Assembly (NCBI GenBank): GCA_037968835.1
Contig: JBBKWG010000084.1
Span: 1 to 21,062, forward strand
Origin: JBBKWG01 sp037968835
GTDB taxonomy: Bacteria; Pseudomonadota; Alphaproteobacteria; Rhodobacterales; Rhodobacteraceae
Direction of reading: 5' to 3'
DNA: 21,062 nt
Part shown: positions 12,774 through 19,950 of the stretch, piece by piece
Position numbering within the stretch: position 1 is the first letter of the stretch
Layout: each line of letters starts with the position of its first letter
The notes under the pieces: model-generated
Database searches by the model: none
Told to the model about the DNA's origin: nothing
What the model saw: only the letters and a program-made list of their open reading frames with translations
Translations under genes and position numbers: made by a program

Positions 12774-13856
12774 ATGGGCGCCTATATCCTCAGACGGCTT
12801 TTGCTGATCATCCCGACACTGTTCGGGATCATGCTGATCAACTTCGCACTGACCCAGTTCGTGCCCGGTGGACCGATCGAACAGATCATCGCGCGCCTCG
12901 AAGGCAGCGGCGACGTGTTCGAGGGGATCTCGGGCGGCGGCGGCGATGTCGACCTGAGCGGTAGCGAGGACAACGGCTATGTCGGCGGGCGCGGATTGCC
13001 CAAGGAGTTCATCGAGCAACTGGAGCGTGAATTCGGCTTCGACAAACCGGCGCATGTCCGGTTTGCCAAGATGATGTGGAATTACATGCGCTTCGATTTC
13101 GGAGAAAGCTATTTCCGCTCGATCAGCGTTATTGATCTGGTGGCCGAAAAGCTTCCGGTGTCGATCACCCTTGGCTTGTGGTCGACGCTGATCGCGTATG
13201 CCGTGTCTATTCCGCTTGGCATTCGCAAGGCGGTGAAAGACGGATCGACGTTCGATACCTGGACCAGTGGCGCGATCATCGTGGCGTTTGCGATTCCGGG
13301 ATTCCTGTTCGCCATTCTTCTGCTGGTGCTGTTCGCGGGCGGTTCCTATTACCAATGGTTCCCGTTGCGCGGCCTGACCTCGGAGAATTTCGATCAATTG
13401 TCCATCGGCGGCAAGATCGTCGATTATCTGTGGCATATCACGTTGCCGGTTCTGGCTTCGTCGATCTCCGGCTTTGCGACGCTCACGCTTCTGACCAAGA
13501 ATTCGTTTCTGGACGAAATCAAGAAGCAGTACGTGATCACCGCCAAGGCCAAGGGGCTGAGCGAGCGGCGGGTTCTTTACGGACACATATTCCGCAATGC
13601 CATGCTGATCGTCATTGCCGGATTCCCGAGCCTGTTCATCGGGATATTTTTCGGCGCGTCCCTGATCATCGAAACGATCTTTTCGCTGGACGGCCTCGGA
13701 CGGCTTGGCTTTGAAGCGGCTGTTGCGCGCGATTATCCGGTTATCTTCGGCACGTTGTTCGCGTTCGGCCTTGTCGGGCTGGTTGTCGGTATCCTTTCTG
13801 ACCTCATGTATGTCTTTGTCGATCCGCGGATCGACTTTGAACGGCGCGAGGTCTGA
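12774..13856 (+). CDS. yejB: Microcin C/peptide ABC transporter permease YejB
   Basis: This 360-residue inner-membrane permease is of the DppB/OppB class. The first transmembrane helix is seen in ILRRLLLIIPTLFGIMLINF, followed by a long periplasmic loop (about 30-90) with a Gly/Asp-rich stretch. Five further hydrophobic segments fall between about 120 and 345. The cytoplasmic coupling helix (EAA-like loop) is KAKGLSERRVLYGHIFRNAM, which contacts the ATPase. The gene starts 12 bases after the binding protein gene and ends 2 bases before yejE, so it is translationally linked. It pairs with YejE to form the channel. Confidence 0.94.
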   Translation: MGAYILRRLLLIIPTLFGIMLINFALTQFVPGGPIEQIIARLEGSGDVFEGISGGGGDVDLSGSEDNGYVGGRGLPKEFIEQLEREFGFDKPAHVRFAKMMWNYMRFDFGESYFRSISVIDLVAEKLPVSITLGLWSTLIAYAVSIPLGIRKAVKDGSTFDTWTSGAIIVAFAIPGFLFAILLLVLFAGGSYYQWFPLRGLTSENFDQLSIGGKIVDYLWHITLPVLASSISGFATLTLLTKNSFLDEIKKQYVITAKAKGLSERRVLYGHIFRNAMLIVIAGFPSLFIGIFFGASLIIETIFSLDGLGRLGFEAAVARDYPVIFGTLFAFGLVGLVVGILSDLMYVFVDPRIDFERREV

Positions 13857-13858
13857 GG

Positions 13859-15046
13859 ATGGCGTTGAGCGACACCCTTCCCGATCCGATGCCGGGAGCG
13901 ACCGCACCCGCCCCGGTCCCGTCGACACCGAAGCGTCAGTTCCTGTCGCCGCTTAACCAGAGGCGCTGGCGAAATTTTCGCCGCAACCAGCGCGCATTCT
14001 GGTCGCTCATCATCTTTTCGATTCTGTTCGGACTGAGCCTGTTCGCCGAGTTCATTGCCAATGACCGGCCGATCCTGCTGAGCCACAATGGCGAATTGTA
14101 CTCGCCCATATTCAAATTCTATCCTGAAACGGCCTTTGGCGGCGATCTGCCGATTGAGGCGCAGTACCAGTACGACGATATCCAGTGCCTGATCGTCAGC
14201 GGTGGCATCGAGGCGTGCTACGACGATCCCGAGGGCATCATGGCCGAGTTGGACGAGACCGGAATGATCGACGGGCAGGCGGTCGATGCGGGTTGGATCG
14301 TCTGGCCGCTCATTCCCTATAAATTCAATACCATCGTCGACATCCAGGGGGCCGCGCCAAGTCCGCCTGACAGCAACAACCTGCTCGGGACCGACGACAC
14401 CAAGCGCGACGTTCTGGCCCGTGTCATCTATGGGTTTCGACTGTCGATCTTCTACACCATTCTCGTGACCGGGTTTGCGTCGCTGATCGGGATCGCGGCG
14501 GGCGCGGTTCAGGGTTATTTCGGCGGCTGGCTTGACCTGATTTTCCAGCGCCTGCTGGAAATATGGTCATCGACGCCTTCGCTCTACGTCATCATCATCA
14601 TGTTCGCGATCTTCGGGCGATCCTTCTGGATGCTGGTGTTCCTGTCGGTGCTGTTTGGTTGGCCGTCGCTGGTAGGGGTGGTTCGGGCTGAATTCCTGCG
14701 CGCGCGCAATTTCGAATACGTCCGCGCCGCGCGCGCGCTGGGTGTGTCGAATGCCACCATCATGTTCCGCCATATGCTGCCGAACGCCATGGTCGCGACG
14801 CTGACCCTGATGCCGTTCATCATCACCGGCGCAATCGGCGGATTGGCATCGCTCGACTTCCTCGGCTACGGTCTGCCGTCGTCGGCGCCGTCGCTGGGTG
14901 AATTGACGCTACAGGCCAAGCAGAACTTGCAGGCGCCGTGGCTCGCTTTCACGGCCTTCTTCACATTCGCGATCATGTTGTCGCTGCTGGTTTTCATCTT
15001 CGAGGGTGTTCGGGATGCCTTTGACCCCAGAAAGACGTTCCAATGA
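13859..15046 (+). CDS. yejE: Microcin C/peptide ABC transporter permease YejE
   Basis: This second permease, of the DppC/OppC class, has 395 residues. A proline-rich cytoplasmic N-terminus (1-40, including SPLNQRRWRNFRRNQRAFWS, the oligopeptide permease N-terminal motif) leads into helix 1 (about 40-62). A long periplasmic insertion of about 110 residues follows, as usual for YejE. The transport domain then begins at LLGTDDTKRDVLARVIYGFR. The coupling loop is AARALGVSNATIMFRHMLPNAM. Its stop codon overlaps the start of yejF by ATGA at 15043-15046, implying coupled translation. Confidence 0.94.
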   Translation: MALSDTLPDPMPGATAPAPVPSTPKRQFLSPLNQRRWRNFRRNQRAFWSLIIFSILFGLSLFAEFIANDRPILLSHNGELYSPIFKFYPETAFGGDLPIEAQYQYDDIQCLIVSGGIEACYDDPEGIMAELDETGMIDGQAVDAGWIVWPLIPYKFNTIVDIQGAAPSPPDSNNLLGTDDTKRDVLARVIYGFRLSIFYTILVTGFASLIGIAAGAVQGYFGGWLDLIFQRLLEIWSSTPSLYVIIIMFAIFGRSFWMLVFLSVLFGWPSLVGVVRAEFLRARNFEYVRAARALGVSNATIMFRHMLPNAMVATLTLMPFIITGAIGGLASLDFLGYGLPSSAPSLGELTLQAKQNLQAPWLAFTAFFTFAIMLSLLVFIFEGVRDAFDPRKTFQ

Positions 15047-16641
15047 GCATTGTTCTGGAGGTGACGAACCTGAACGTCCGGTTCCGCCAGGACGGTGCGA
15101 CCACCCACGCCGTGCGCGACGTCAGCTATGATGTGAAGCGCGGCGAGACTGTTGCGATTGTCGGTGAATCGGGGTCCGGAAAATCGGTCACCGCCTTGTC
15201 GACGGTATCGCTGTTGGGCGACAGTGCGGAAGTCACCGGGTCGATCCTGTATGAAGGCGCCGAGATGGTCGACGCGCCCGAGCGCGAGTTGCGCCGGGTT
15301 CGCGGCAACGACATCAGCTTCATCTTTCAAGAGCCGATGACATCTCTGAACCCGTTGCACACGCTGGAAAAGCAACTGGCAGAGTCGATCCTGCTGCATC
15401 AGGGCCTGACCGGAGCGGCGGCGCGCGCCAAGATACTGGAATTGATGGAGCAGGTCGGGATCCACGATGCCGAAAGCCGCCTGTCCAGCTATCCACATCA
15501 GCTTTCGGGCGGGCAGCGGCAGCGCGTGATGATTGCGATGGCGCTGGCGAACGGACCGGAGTTGCTGATCGCAGACGAACCGACGACGGCGCTGGACGTG
15601 ACCATTCAGGCCCAGATCCTCGAATTGTTGGCGGATCTGAAGCGCGATCTTGGCATGTCGATGCTGTTCATCACTCACGATCTCACCATCGTGCGCAAGT
15701 TCGCGGACCGGGTTTGCGTGATGAAGGATGGCGAGATCGTCGAGCGGGGTCCGACAGCGGAAATATTCAGCGACCCGCAACATCCCTATACCCAGATGCT
15801 GCTGAGCGCGGAATCCACAGGCGTTCCCGATCCGGTCGATCCGGATGCCGAGGTGGTGGCGGAAACCGACAAGCTGAAGATCTGGTTTCCGATCCAGCGC
15901 GGTCTTCTGAAGCGCACCGTCGGTCACGTGAAGGCAGTGAATGCGGCGACGCTGAGCGTGCGGGCCGGTGAAACGGTCGGGATCGTTGGCGAAAGCGGAT
16001 CGGGAAAGACGACGCTTGCGCTTGCGATCATGCGCCTGATCTCGTCCGAGGGGCCGGTGCTGTTCCTGGGCCGCAACATCCAAGGCATGAAGTCGCGCGA
16101 AATGCGTCCGTTGCGCGCCGGTATGCAGATCGTGTTTCAGGACCCTTACGGATCGCTGTCGCCGCGCATGACGGTCGAGGAAATCATTGCCGAGGGTCTG
16201 ACGATCCACGAGGTCGAAAAAGGCCGCGACAGACGCGAGATGGTGGCCGAAATCATGCTCGAGGTCGGGTTGGAACCCGAACTGATGCATCGCTATCCGC
16301 ACGAGTTTTCCGGCGGCCAACGGCAGCGGATCGCGATTGCGCGCGCGATGATCCTGCGTCCGAAACTGGTCGTTCTGGACGAGCCGACGAGTGCGCTGGA
16401 TATGACGGTGCAGGTGCAGATCGTCGAATTGCTGCGCAATCTGCAGAAAAAATACGGGCTGGCTTATCTGTTCATCAGCCACGACCTGAAGGTGGTGCGG
16501 GCGCTGTCCCACAAGGTTATCGTGATGAAGCGGGGCGACGTCGTCGAGTCCGGCGACGCCGCGCAGATATTCGATGATCCGCAAACCGAGTATACGCGGG
16601 AATTGATGGCCGCGGCGTTCGAGGTCAAGGCGGCCGGGTAG
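15043..16641 (+). CDS. yejF: Peptide ABC transporter ATP-binding protein YejF (two fused ATPase domains)
   Basis: This cytoplasmic ATPase powers the Yej importer. Its 532 residues contain two complete nucleotide-binding domains in one chain. Domain 1 has Walker A GESGSGKS (41-48), signature SGGQRQR from about 155 and Walker B LLIADEPTTALD. Domain 2 has Walker A GESGSGKTT (from 316), signature SGGQRQR (from 423) and Walker B LVVLDEPTSALD (Asp about 446). All key residues are present in both sites, so both should hydrolyse ATP. Fusion of the DppD and DppF counterparts is normal for YejF. It is the last gene of the operon; a hairpin-rich repeat follows. Confidence 0.95.
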   Translation: MSIVLEVTNLNVRFRQDGATTHAVRDVSYDVKRGETVAIVGESGSGKSVTALSTVSLLGDSAEVTGSILYEGAEMVDAPERELRRVRGNDISFIFQEPMTSLNPLHTLEKQLAESILLHQGLTGAAARAKILELMEQVGIHDAESRLSSYPHQLSGGQRQRVMIAMALANGPELLIADEPTTALDVTIQAQILELLADLKRDLGMSMLFITHDLTIVRKFADRVCVMKDGEIVERGPTAEIFSDPQHPYTQMLLSAESTGVPDPVDPDAEVVAETDKLKIWFPIQRGLLKRTVGHVKAVNAATLSVRAGETVGIVGESGSGKTTLALAIMRLISSEGPVLFLGRNIQGMKSREMRPLRAGMQIVFQDPYGSLSPRMTVEEIIAEGLTIHEVEKGRDRREMVAEIMLEVGLEPELMHRYPHEFSGGQRQRIAIARAMILRPKLVVLDEPTSALDMTVQVQIVELLRNLQKKYGLAYLFISHDLKVVRALSHKVIVMKRGDVVESGDAAQIFDDPQTEYTRELMAAAFEVKAAG

Positions 16642-16642
16642 G

Positions 16643-16698
16643 CTTTGGGGCGCTGCCCCTCGGCCTTCGGCCCCACCCCGGGATGTCCCTGCCCAAAG
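16643..16698. repeat. Hairpin-rich intergenic repeat after yejF, possible terminator
   Basis: CTTTGGG (16643-16649) and CCCAAAG (16692-16698) form the outer arms. Inside are two perfect small hairpins: GGGGC-GCT-GCCCC (16647-16659) and GGCC-TTC-GGCC (16662-16672), followed by CCCCGGGATGTCC. From memory, GGGGC..CTGCCCC plus CGGCCTTCGG elements recur between genes in many Rhodobacteraceae. No T-tract follows on the plus strand, so any terminator role is uncertain. Confidence 0.5.
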
Positions 16699-16795
16699 AC
16701 CGGGATGATCCACCAGTCCTTCGCCGGGTTCATTCCTGCTGGTCACACGGCGGGGATGTCATTAGAACCGGCGCGCAAGCAGGACACTTTGGCCC

Positions 16796-17884
16796 ATGAC
16801 CCACGCAATACGCCCGCAACCCGGGATCGACGAAATTGTGCTCTACAAGGGCGGCGAGAGTCGGTTGGAGGGGCGTGACGACGTATTGAAACTGTCGTCG
16901 AACGAAAATCCGTTTGGCACCTCGCCGGTGGCCAAGGCTGCGTTTGGGAAAACCATCGACACGTTGCACCGCTATCCCTCGTCGGATCACGTCGAGTTGC
17001 GCGCGGCGATTGCGGAAGTTCACGGGTTGGATGGATCGCGGATTATTTGTGGGGCGGGATCCGACGAGGTTCTGTCATTTCTTTGTCAGGCCTACACCGG
17101 TCCAGGCGACGAAGTGATTCATACCGAGCATGGGTTTTCGCTTTATCCGGTCCTTGTGCGCGCCGCCGGGGCAACGCCGGTCGAGGTTCCCGAGCGTGAG
17201 CGCCGCGTCGATGTCGACGCAATCCTGTCGGGCGTGACCGATCGAACGCGACTGGTGTTCGTGACCAACCCCGGCAATCCGACCAGCACGATGATCGACA
17301 GCGAGGCAGTGGCGCGGCTGGCATCGAAGTTGCCCGAAAATGTGCTTCTGGTGCTGGATGGCGCTTATGCTGAGTTTACCGAAAGCTTTGACGGTGGCGC
17401 GGCGCTGGTCGATGCGCGCGAGAATGTCGTGATGACGCGGACGTTTTCGAAGCTGTACGGGCTGGGCGGTCTGCGGATCGGCTGGGGATATGGTCCGGCG
17501 CACGTGATCGACACGCTGAACCGGGTGCGCGGACCTTTCAATTTGTCCCAAACTCAACTGGTGACCGCCGAAGCGGCGGTGCGGGATCGCCAATTCGCCA
17601 ATCGCTGCCTTGCTGAGAACGCGCGCCTTCGGGTCTGGCTGGCGACTGCGTTGGCCGATCTGGGCGTTCAGTCGGATCCCTCGTGCACGAACTTCGTTCT
17701 GTTTCGCTTTGCGTCGATCGAAGAAGCGAATGCGTGCGAGGCGCATTTTCGTGGCGACGGCATCCTTGTGCGCAAGGTCGCTGGATACAAACTCCCCGAC
17801 TGTCTGCGGATTACGGTGGGAGACGAAGCCGGATGTCGGCGGGTTGCGCGGTCGGTCGCGGCGTTCAAGGGAGCCGGGGCATGA
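16796..17884 (+). CDS. hisC: Histidinol-phosphate/aromatic aminotransferase
   Basis: This PLP enzyme has 362 residues and fold type I. It transaminates imidazole-acetol phosphate in histidine synthesis; HisC proteins placed next to tyrC often also act on phenylpyruvate, hydroxyphenylpyruvate or prephenate. Visible marks are LSSNENPFGTS (substrate arm), NPGNPTSTM, LDGAYAEF and the PLP lysine K219 in TFSKLYGLGGLRIGW. The ATG at 16796 begins the normal N-terminus; only a weak AGGA lies upstream. The gene overlaps tyrC by four bases (ATGA), which supports a role in tyrosine and phenylalanine synthesis. No other his gene is in the window. Confidence 0.92.
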   Translation: MTHAIRPQPGIDEIVLYKGGESRLEGRDDVLKLSSNENPFGTSPVAKAAFGKTIDTLHRYPSSDHVELRAAIAEVHGLDGSRIICGAGSDEVLSFLCQAYTGPGDEVIHTEHGFSLYPVLVRAAGATPVEVPERERRVDVDAILSGVTDRTRLVFVTNPGNPTSTMIDSEAVARLASKLPENVLLVLDGAYAEFTESFDGGAALVDARENVVMTRTFSKLYGLGGLRIGWGYGPAHVIDTLNRVRGPFNLSQTQLVTAEAAVRDRQFANRCLAENARLRVWLATALADLGVQSDPSCTNFVLFRFASIEEANACEAHFRGDGILVRKVAGYKLPDCLRITVGDEAGCRRVARSVAAFKGAGA

Positions 17885-18801
17885 GCCAGATTTACGAGCG
17901 CGTCGCGCTGATCGGACTGGGACTTATCGCTTCGTCAATGGCGCACGCGATGCGCCGGGCCGGTCTGGCTGGCGAGATCGTCGGGACTGCCCGCTCGGCT
18001 GAAACGCGCGATGTCGTGCGCGAAATGGGGTTCTGCGACCGGGTTGTCGACACGTTGATCGAGGCTGTCGAGGGATCCGATCTGGTGGTCCTGGCGATGC
18101 CGGTCGGCGCGATGGAACAGGTAGCGCGCGAAATCGCGCCGCATCTGGCGGCGGGCGCCACTGTGACAGACGTGGGATCGGTAAAGCGCGCCGTCGTCGA
18201 CGCCGTTGCGCCGCATCTGCCCGAGCATGTGCAATTCATCCCCGGTCACCCGCTGGCGGGAACCGAGCATTCCGGACCGCGATCTGGATTCGCGGAATTG
18301 TTCGAGAACCGCTGGTGCATTTTGCTGCCCGAGGAGGATGCGGACCCGAGCGCGCTCGACCGGTTGACGCGTTTCTGGCAAGGCATGGGGGCGAGCGTCG
18401 ATGTTATGGACGTCGACCATCACGATCTGGTGCTGGCCGTGACAAGCCATACGCCGCACCTGATCGCTTATACGATGGTCGGGGTTGCCGACGATCTGCG
18501 GCGTGTCACCGACAGCGAAGTCATCAAGTATTCCGCCGCGGGCTTTCGCGACTTCACGCGAATTGCGGCCAGCGACCCGACGATGTGGCGCGATGTGTTT
18601 CTAAACAACAAGGAAGCCACGCTGGAGATCCTTGGGCGGTTCACCGAAGAACTTTTCGCATTGCAGCGCGCCATTCGCATGGGCGACGGCGATCACTTGT
18701 TCGATTATTTTACGAGGACTCGCGCTATCCGCCGAAGTATCATCGAGGCGGGGCAAGACACTGACGCGCCGGACTTCGGCCGAATGGGGAGAAAGTCATG
18801 A
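17881..18801 (+). CDS. tyrC: Prephenate/arogenate (cyclohexadienyl) dehydrogenase
   Basis: This NAD(P)-dependent enzyme carries out oxidative decarboxylation of prephenate or arogenate towards tyrosine. The 306 residues hold a Rossmann fold with the dinucleotide loop GLGLIASS (12-19), VTDVGSVK, the substrate motif HPLAGTEHSG (H123 onwards), and SHTPHLIAYT with the catalytic histidine H190. The frame is open far upstream inside hisC, but the ATG at 17881 fits the family N-terminus and the ATGA overlap with hisC. There is no ACT domain and no fused chorismate mutase. The downstream gene also overlaps by ATGA. Whether prephenate or arogenate is preferred cannot be read from the sequence. Confidence 0.93.
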   Translation: MSQIYERVALIGLGLIASSMAHAMRRAGLAGEIVGTARSAETRDVVREMGFCDRVVDTLIEAVEGSDLVVLAMPVGAMEQVAREIAPHLAAGATVTDVGSVKRAVVDAVAPHLPEHVQFIPGHPLAGTEHSGPRSGFAELFENRWCILLPEEDADPSALDRLTRFWQGMGASVDVMDVDHHDLVLAVTSHTPHLIAYTMVGVADDLRRVTDSEVIKYSAAGFRDFTRIAASDPTMWRDVFLNNKEATLEILGRFTEELFALQRAIRMGDGDHLFDYFTRTRAIRRSIIEAGQDTDAPDFGRMGRKS

Positions 18802-19385
18802 TAAGAATGCGGAGCGTGGCAATTGTCGCGTTGGCGGTGCTGACGGCGTGTGGCGGCTCATCGGCAAGCGAAGACGTGGCATCCAGAGGATTGGTGGCCG
18901 TGAAGCGGTCGTCGGTGGACGGCCCCGGAGCCTGCGGTGTGAACAATGCGTATATCGTGACCGAGGCTGGTGGCGTGGCTTTGTCCCGCCCGGCGATCAT
19001 GACGATGCGCACGGCGCGGGCGTTGGATCGGTGGGTCAGAAACGGGGCGATACCGGCAATCGGTGAGCGTGGCGGCGGCTTGGCCGAACTGACAATTGCC
19101 TCGCATTATGCCTGCCGGACGCGCAACAGCCGCGCTGGCGCGAAGCTGTCGGAACATGCGAAGGGCAGGGCCATCGACATTTCGAGTTTCGTGATGCGGG
19201 ACGGATCGCGGATTACGGTTCTGGACGGGTGGGACAAGAGTGGCGACAGCCGCCTTCTGCGACGCGCGCACAAAGCAGCCTGTGGCACGTTCGGCACCGT
19301 TCTGGGTCCGGAATCCGACCAGCACCATCAGGACCATTTCCACTTTGATGTCGCCGACCGTCGCGGCGGTGCCTACTGCCGGTAG
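18798..19385 (+). CDS. Extensin-like family lipoprotein (predicted cell-envelope LAS-peptidase-like fold)
   Basis: This 195-residue predicted lipoprotein carries the extensin-like C-terminal domain (Pfam PF06904). A short signal with lipobox VLTAC (Cys18) points to lipid anchoring. The domain has SEHAKGRAIDIS (118-129) and DHFHFD (169-174), the His/Asp pattern that this family shares with zinc D,D-carboxypeptidases of the LAS fold, so a peptidoglycan role is plausible but unproven. Four further cysteines (46, 106, 152, 194) could form two disulfides. Translation is coupled to tyrC by an ATGA overlap, although no metabolic link is obvious. It converges on the DUF1489 gene with a 6-base gap. 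Confidence 0.87.
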   Translation: MIRMRSVAIVALAVLTACGGSSASEDVASRGLVAVKRSSVDGPGACGVNNAYIVTEAGGVALSRPAIMTMRTARALDRWVRNGAIPAIGERGGGLAELTIASHYACRTRNSRAGAKLSEHAKGRAIDISSFVMRDGSRITVLDGWDKSGDSRLLRRAHKAACGTFGTVLGPESDQHHQDHFHFDVADRRGGAYCR

Positions 19386-19391
19386 GGTCGC

Positions 19392-19826
19392 TTAACGCAC
19401 GCCGATATCGGCCAAGTCGGCCATGAGTTGCGGCGGCAGATCGTCAGCCTCGGTCGCGCTGGCCATCGACAGATCGCGCGGGGCGTCGGCGGCGCTGAGA
19501 TAGCGCCAGCCTTGAAACGGGCGCTTTTTGACCTGTTCGGTCCGCACCAATGTTTCGTCCAGAAGGATCGCGCAGCGGCGGATGCCATCCTCGCCGATCA
19601 CCTCGTCAAAGCCGATGATTGTCTGACGCGCCTGCATGATGCCCTGGATCACCCAGTAAATACTGCCGCCGCTCAGGATCTCGGCCTCGCGCTTTGGCCA
19701 CATCCGGGTGATGTGGAAAAAGCGGTGGCCATTGATGCGGCGCTGGCGGGTGCGCTGCCAGTCGACCAGCGACTCGATCGATTCCGAACCGACAGACAAC
19801 TTCACCAGATTGACGTATGCAGCCAC
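19392..19826 (-). CDS. DUF1489 family protein, function unknown
   Basis: This is a small soluble protein of 144 residues. I recognise the DUF1489 pattern: VNLVKLSVGSESIESL near the N-terminus, then FFHITRMWPKREAEILSGGSIYWVIQGIMQARQ, a highly conserved block, then a DETLVRTEQVKKRPFQGWRYL region. There is no signal peptide or membrane segment and no catalytic motif is known. The start is a GTG at 19826, preceded by AGGGGTGAG; a well-matched promoter with a short leader lies directly upstream (19851-19878). It is divergent from nrdJ, and the shared region contains a perfect palindrome, so the two may be co-regulated. Confidence 0.87.
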   Translation of the reverse strand: MAAYVNLVKLSVGSESIESLVDWQRTRQRRINGHRFFHITRMWPKREAEILSGGSIYWVIQGIMQARQTIIGFDEVIGEDGIRRCAILLDETLVRTEQVKKRPFQGWRYLSAADAPRDLSMASATEADDLPPQLMADLADIGVR

Positions 19827-19850
19827 GACTCACCCCTTTTGCGAACCTAC

Positions 19851-19878
19851 ATGATATTGTCACGGAGCGCCGTGACAA
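19851..19878 (-). promoter_or_regulatory. Predicted promoter of the DUF1489 gene
   Basis: On the minus strand the -35 TTGTCA (19873-19878, 5 of 6) and the -10 TATCAT (19851-19856, 5 of 6) are spaced by 16 bp. Transcription would start near 19844, leaving a leader of about 18 bases with the Shine-Dalgarno. The palindrome at 19857-19878 covers the -35 box and the whole spacer. Confidence 0.6.
19857..19878. promoter_or_regulatory. Perfect 22-bp palindrome, likely operator
   Basis: TTGTCACGG and CCGTGACAA are exact reverse complements separated by AGCG. The palindrome lies between the divergent DUF1489 and nrdJ genes. It overlaps the core promoter of DUF1489 and is centred about 60 bp upstream of the predicted nrdJ start. 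The regulator is not identifiable from sequence; it does not match FNR (TTGAT-N4-ATCAA), NrdR or LexA sites as I know them. No T-tract follows on either strand, so it is not a terminator. Confidence 0.6.
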
Positions 19879-19890
19879 GGGCAGGGGTTG

Positions 19891-19920
19891 TGGACAACGC
19901 GCGGCGATTCGCGCTAGATT
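19891..19920 (+). promoter_or_regulatory. Predicted nrdJ promoter
   Basis: The -35 TGGACA (19891-19896, 5 of 6) and the -10 TAGATT (19915-19920, 4 of 6) are spaced by 18 bp, with a start expected near 19927. The -35 overlaps a 9-mer one mismatch from the DnaA box. Confidence 0.4.
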
Positions 19921-19950
19921 TAGTCCCTGCCTGATGCCTTGGAGATCCCA

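Noticed and set aside
12873..12998. Gly/Asp-rich stretch in the YejB periplasmic loop as a possible insertion
   Set aside because: YejB proteins generally carry a low-complexity insertion here, so it is not evidence of an inserted element.
11598..13928. 776-codon open frame on the minus strand opposite yejA, yejB and the start of yejE
   Set aside because: Its length is striking, but it spans three clear genes antisense, is rich in Arg/Asp/His with no recognisable fold, and has the composition of a shadow frame.
14866..16746. 626-codon open frame on the minus strand opposite yejF
   Set aside because: It is antisense to a fully conserved ATPase. It repeats similar segments only because the two ATPase domains are homologous to each other.
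19827..19950. Cobalamin riboswitch or NrdR boxes upstream of nrdJ
   Set aside because: These were looked for because of the B12 dependence of NrdJ. No B12-box or paired 16-bp NrdR-type sites could be seen, and the gap is too short for a full cobalamin riboswitch.
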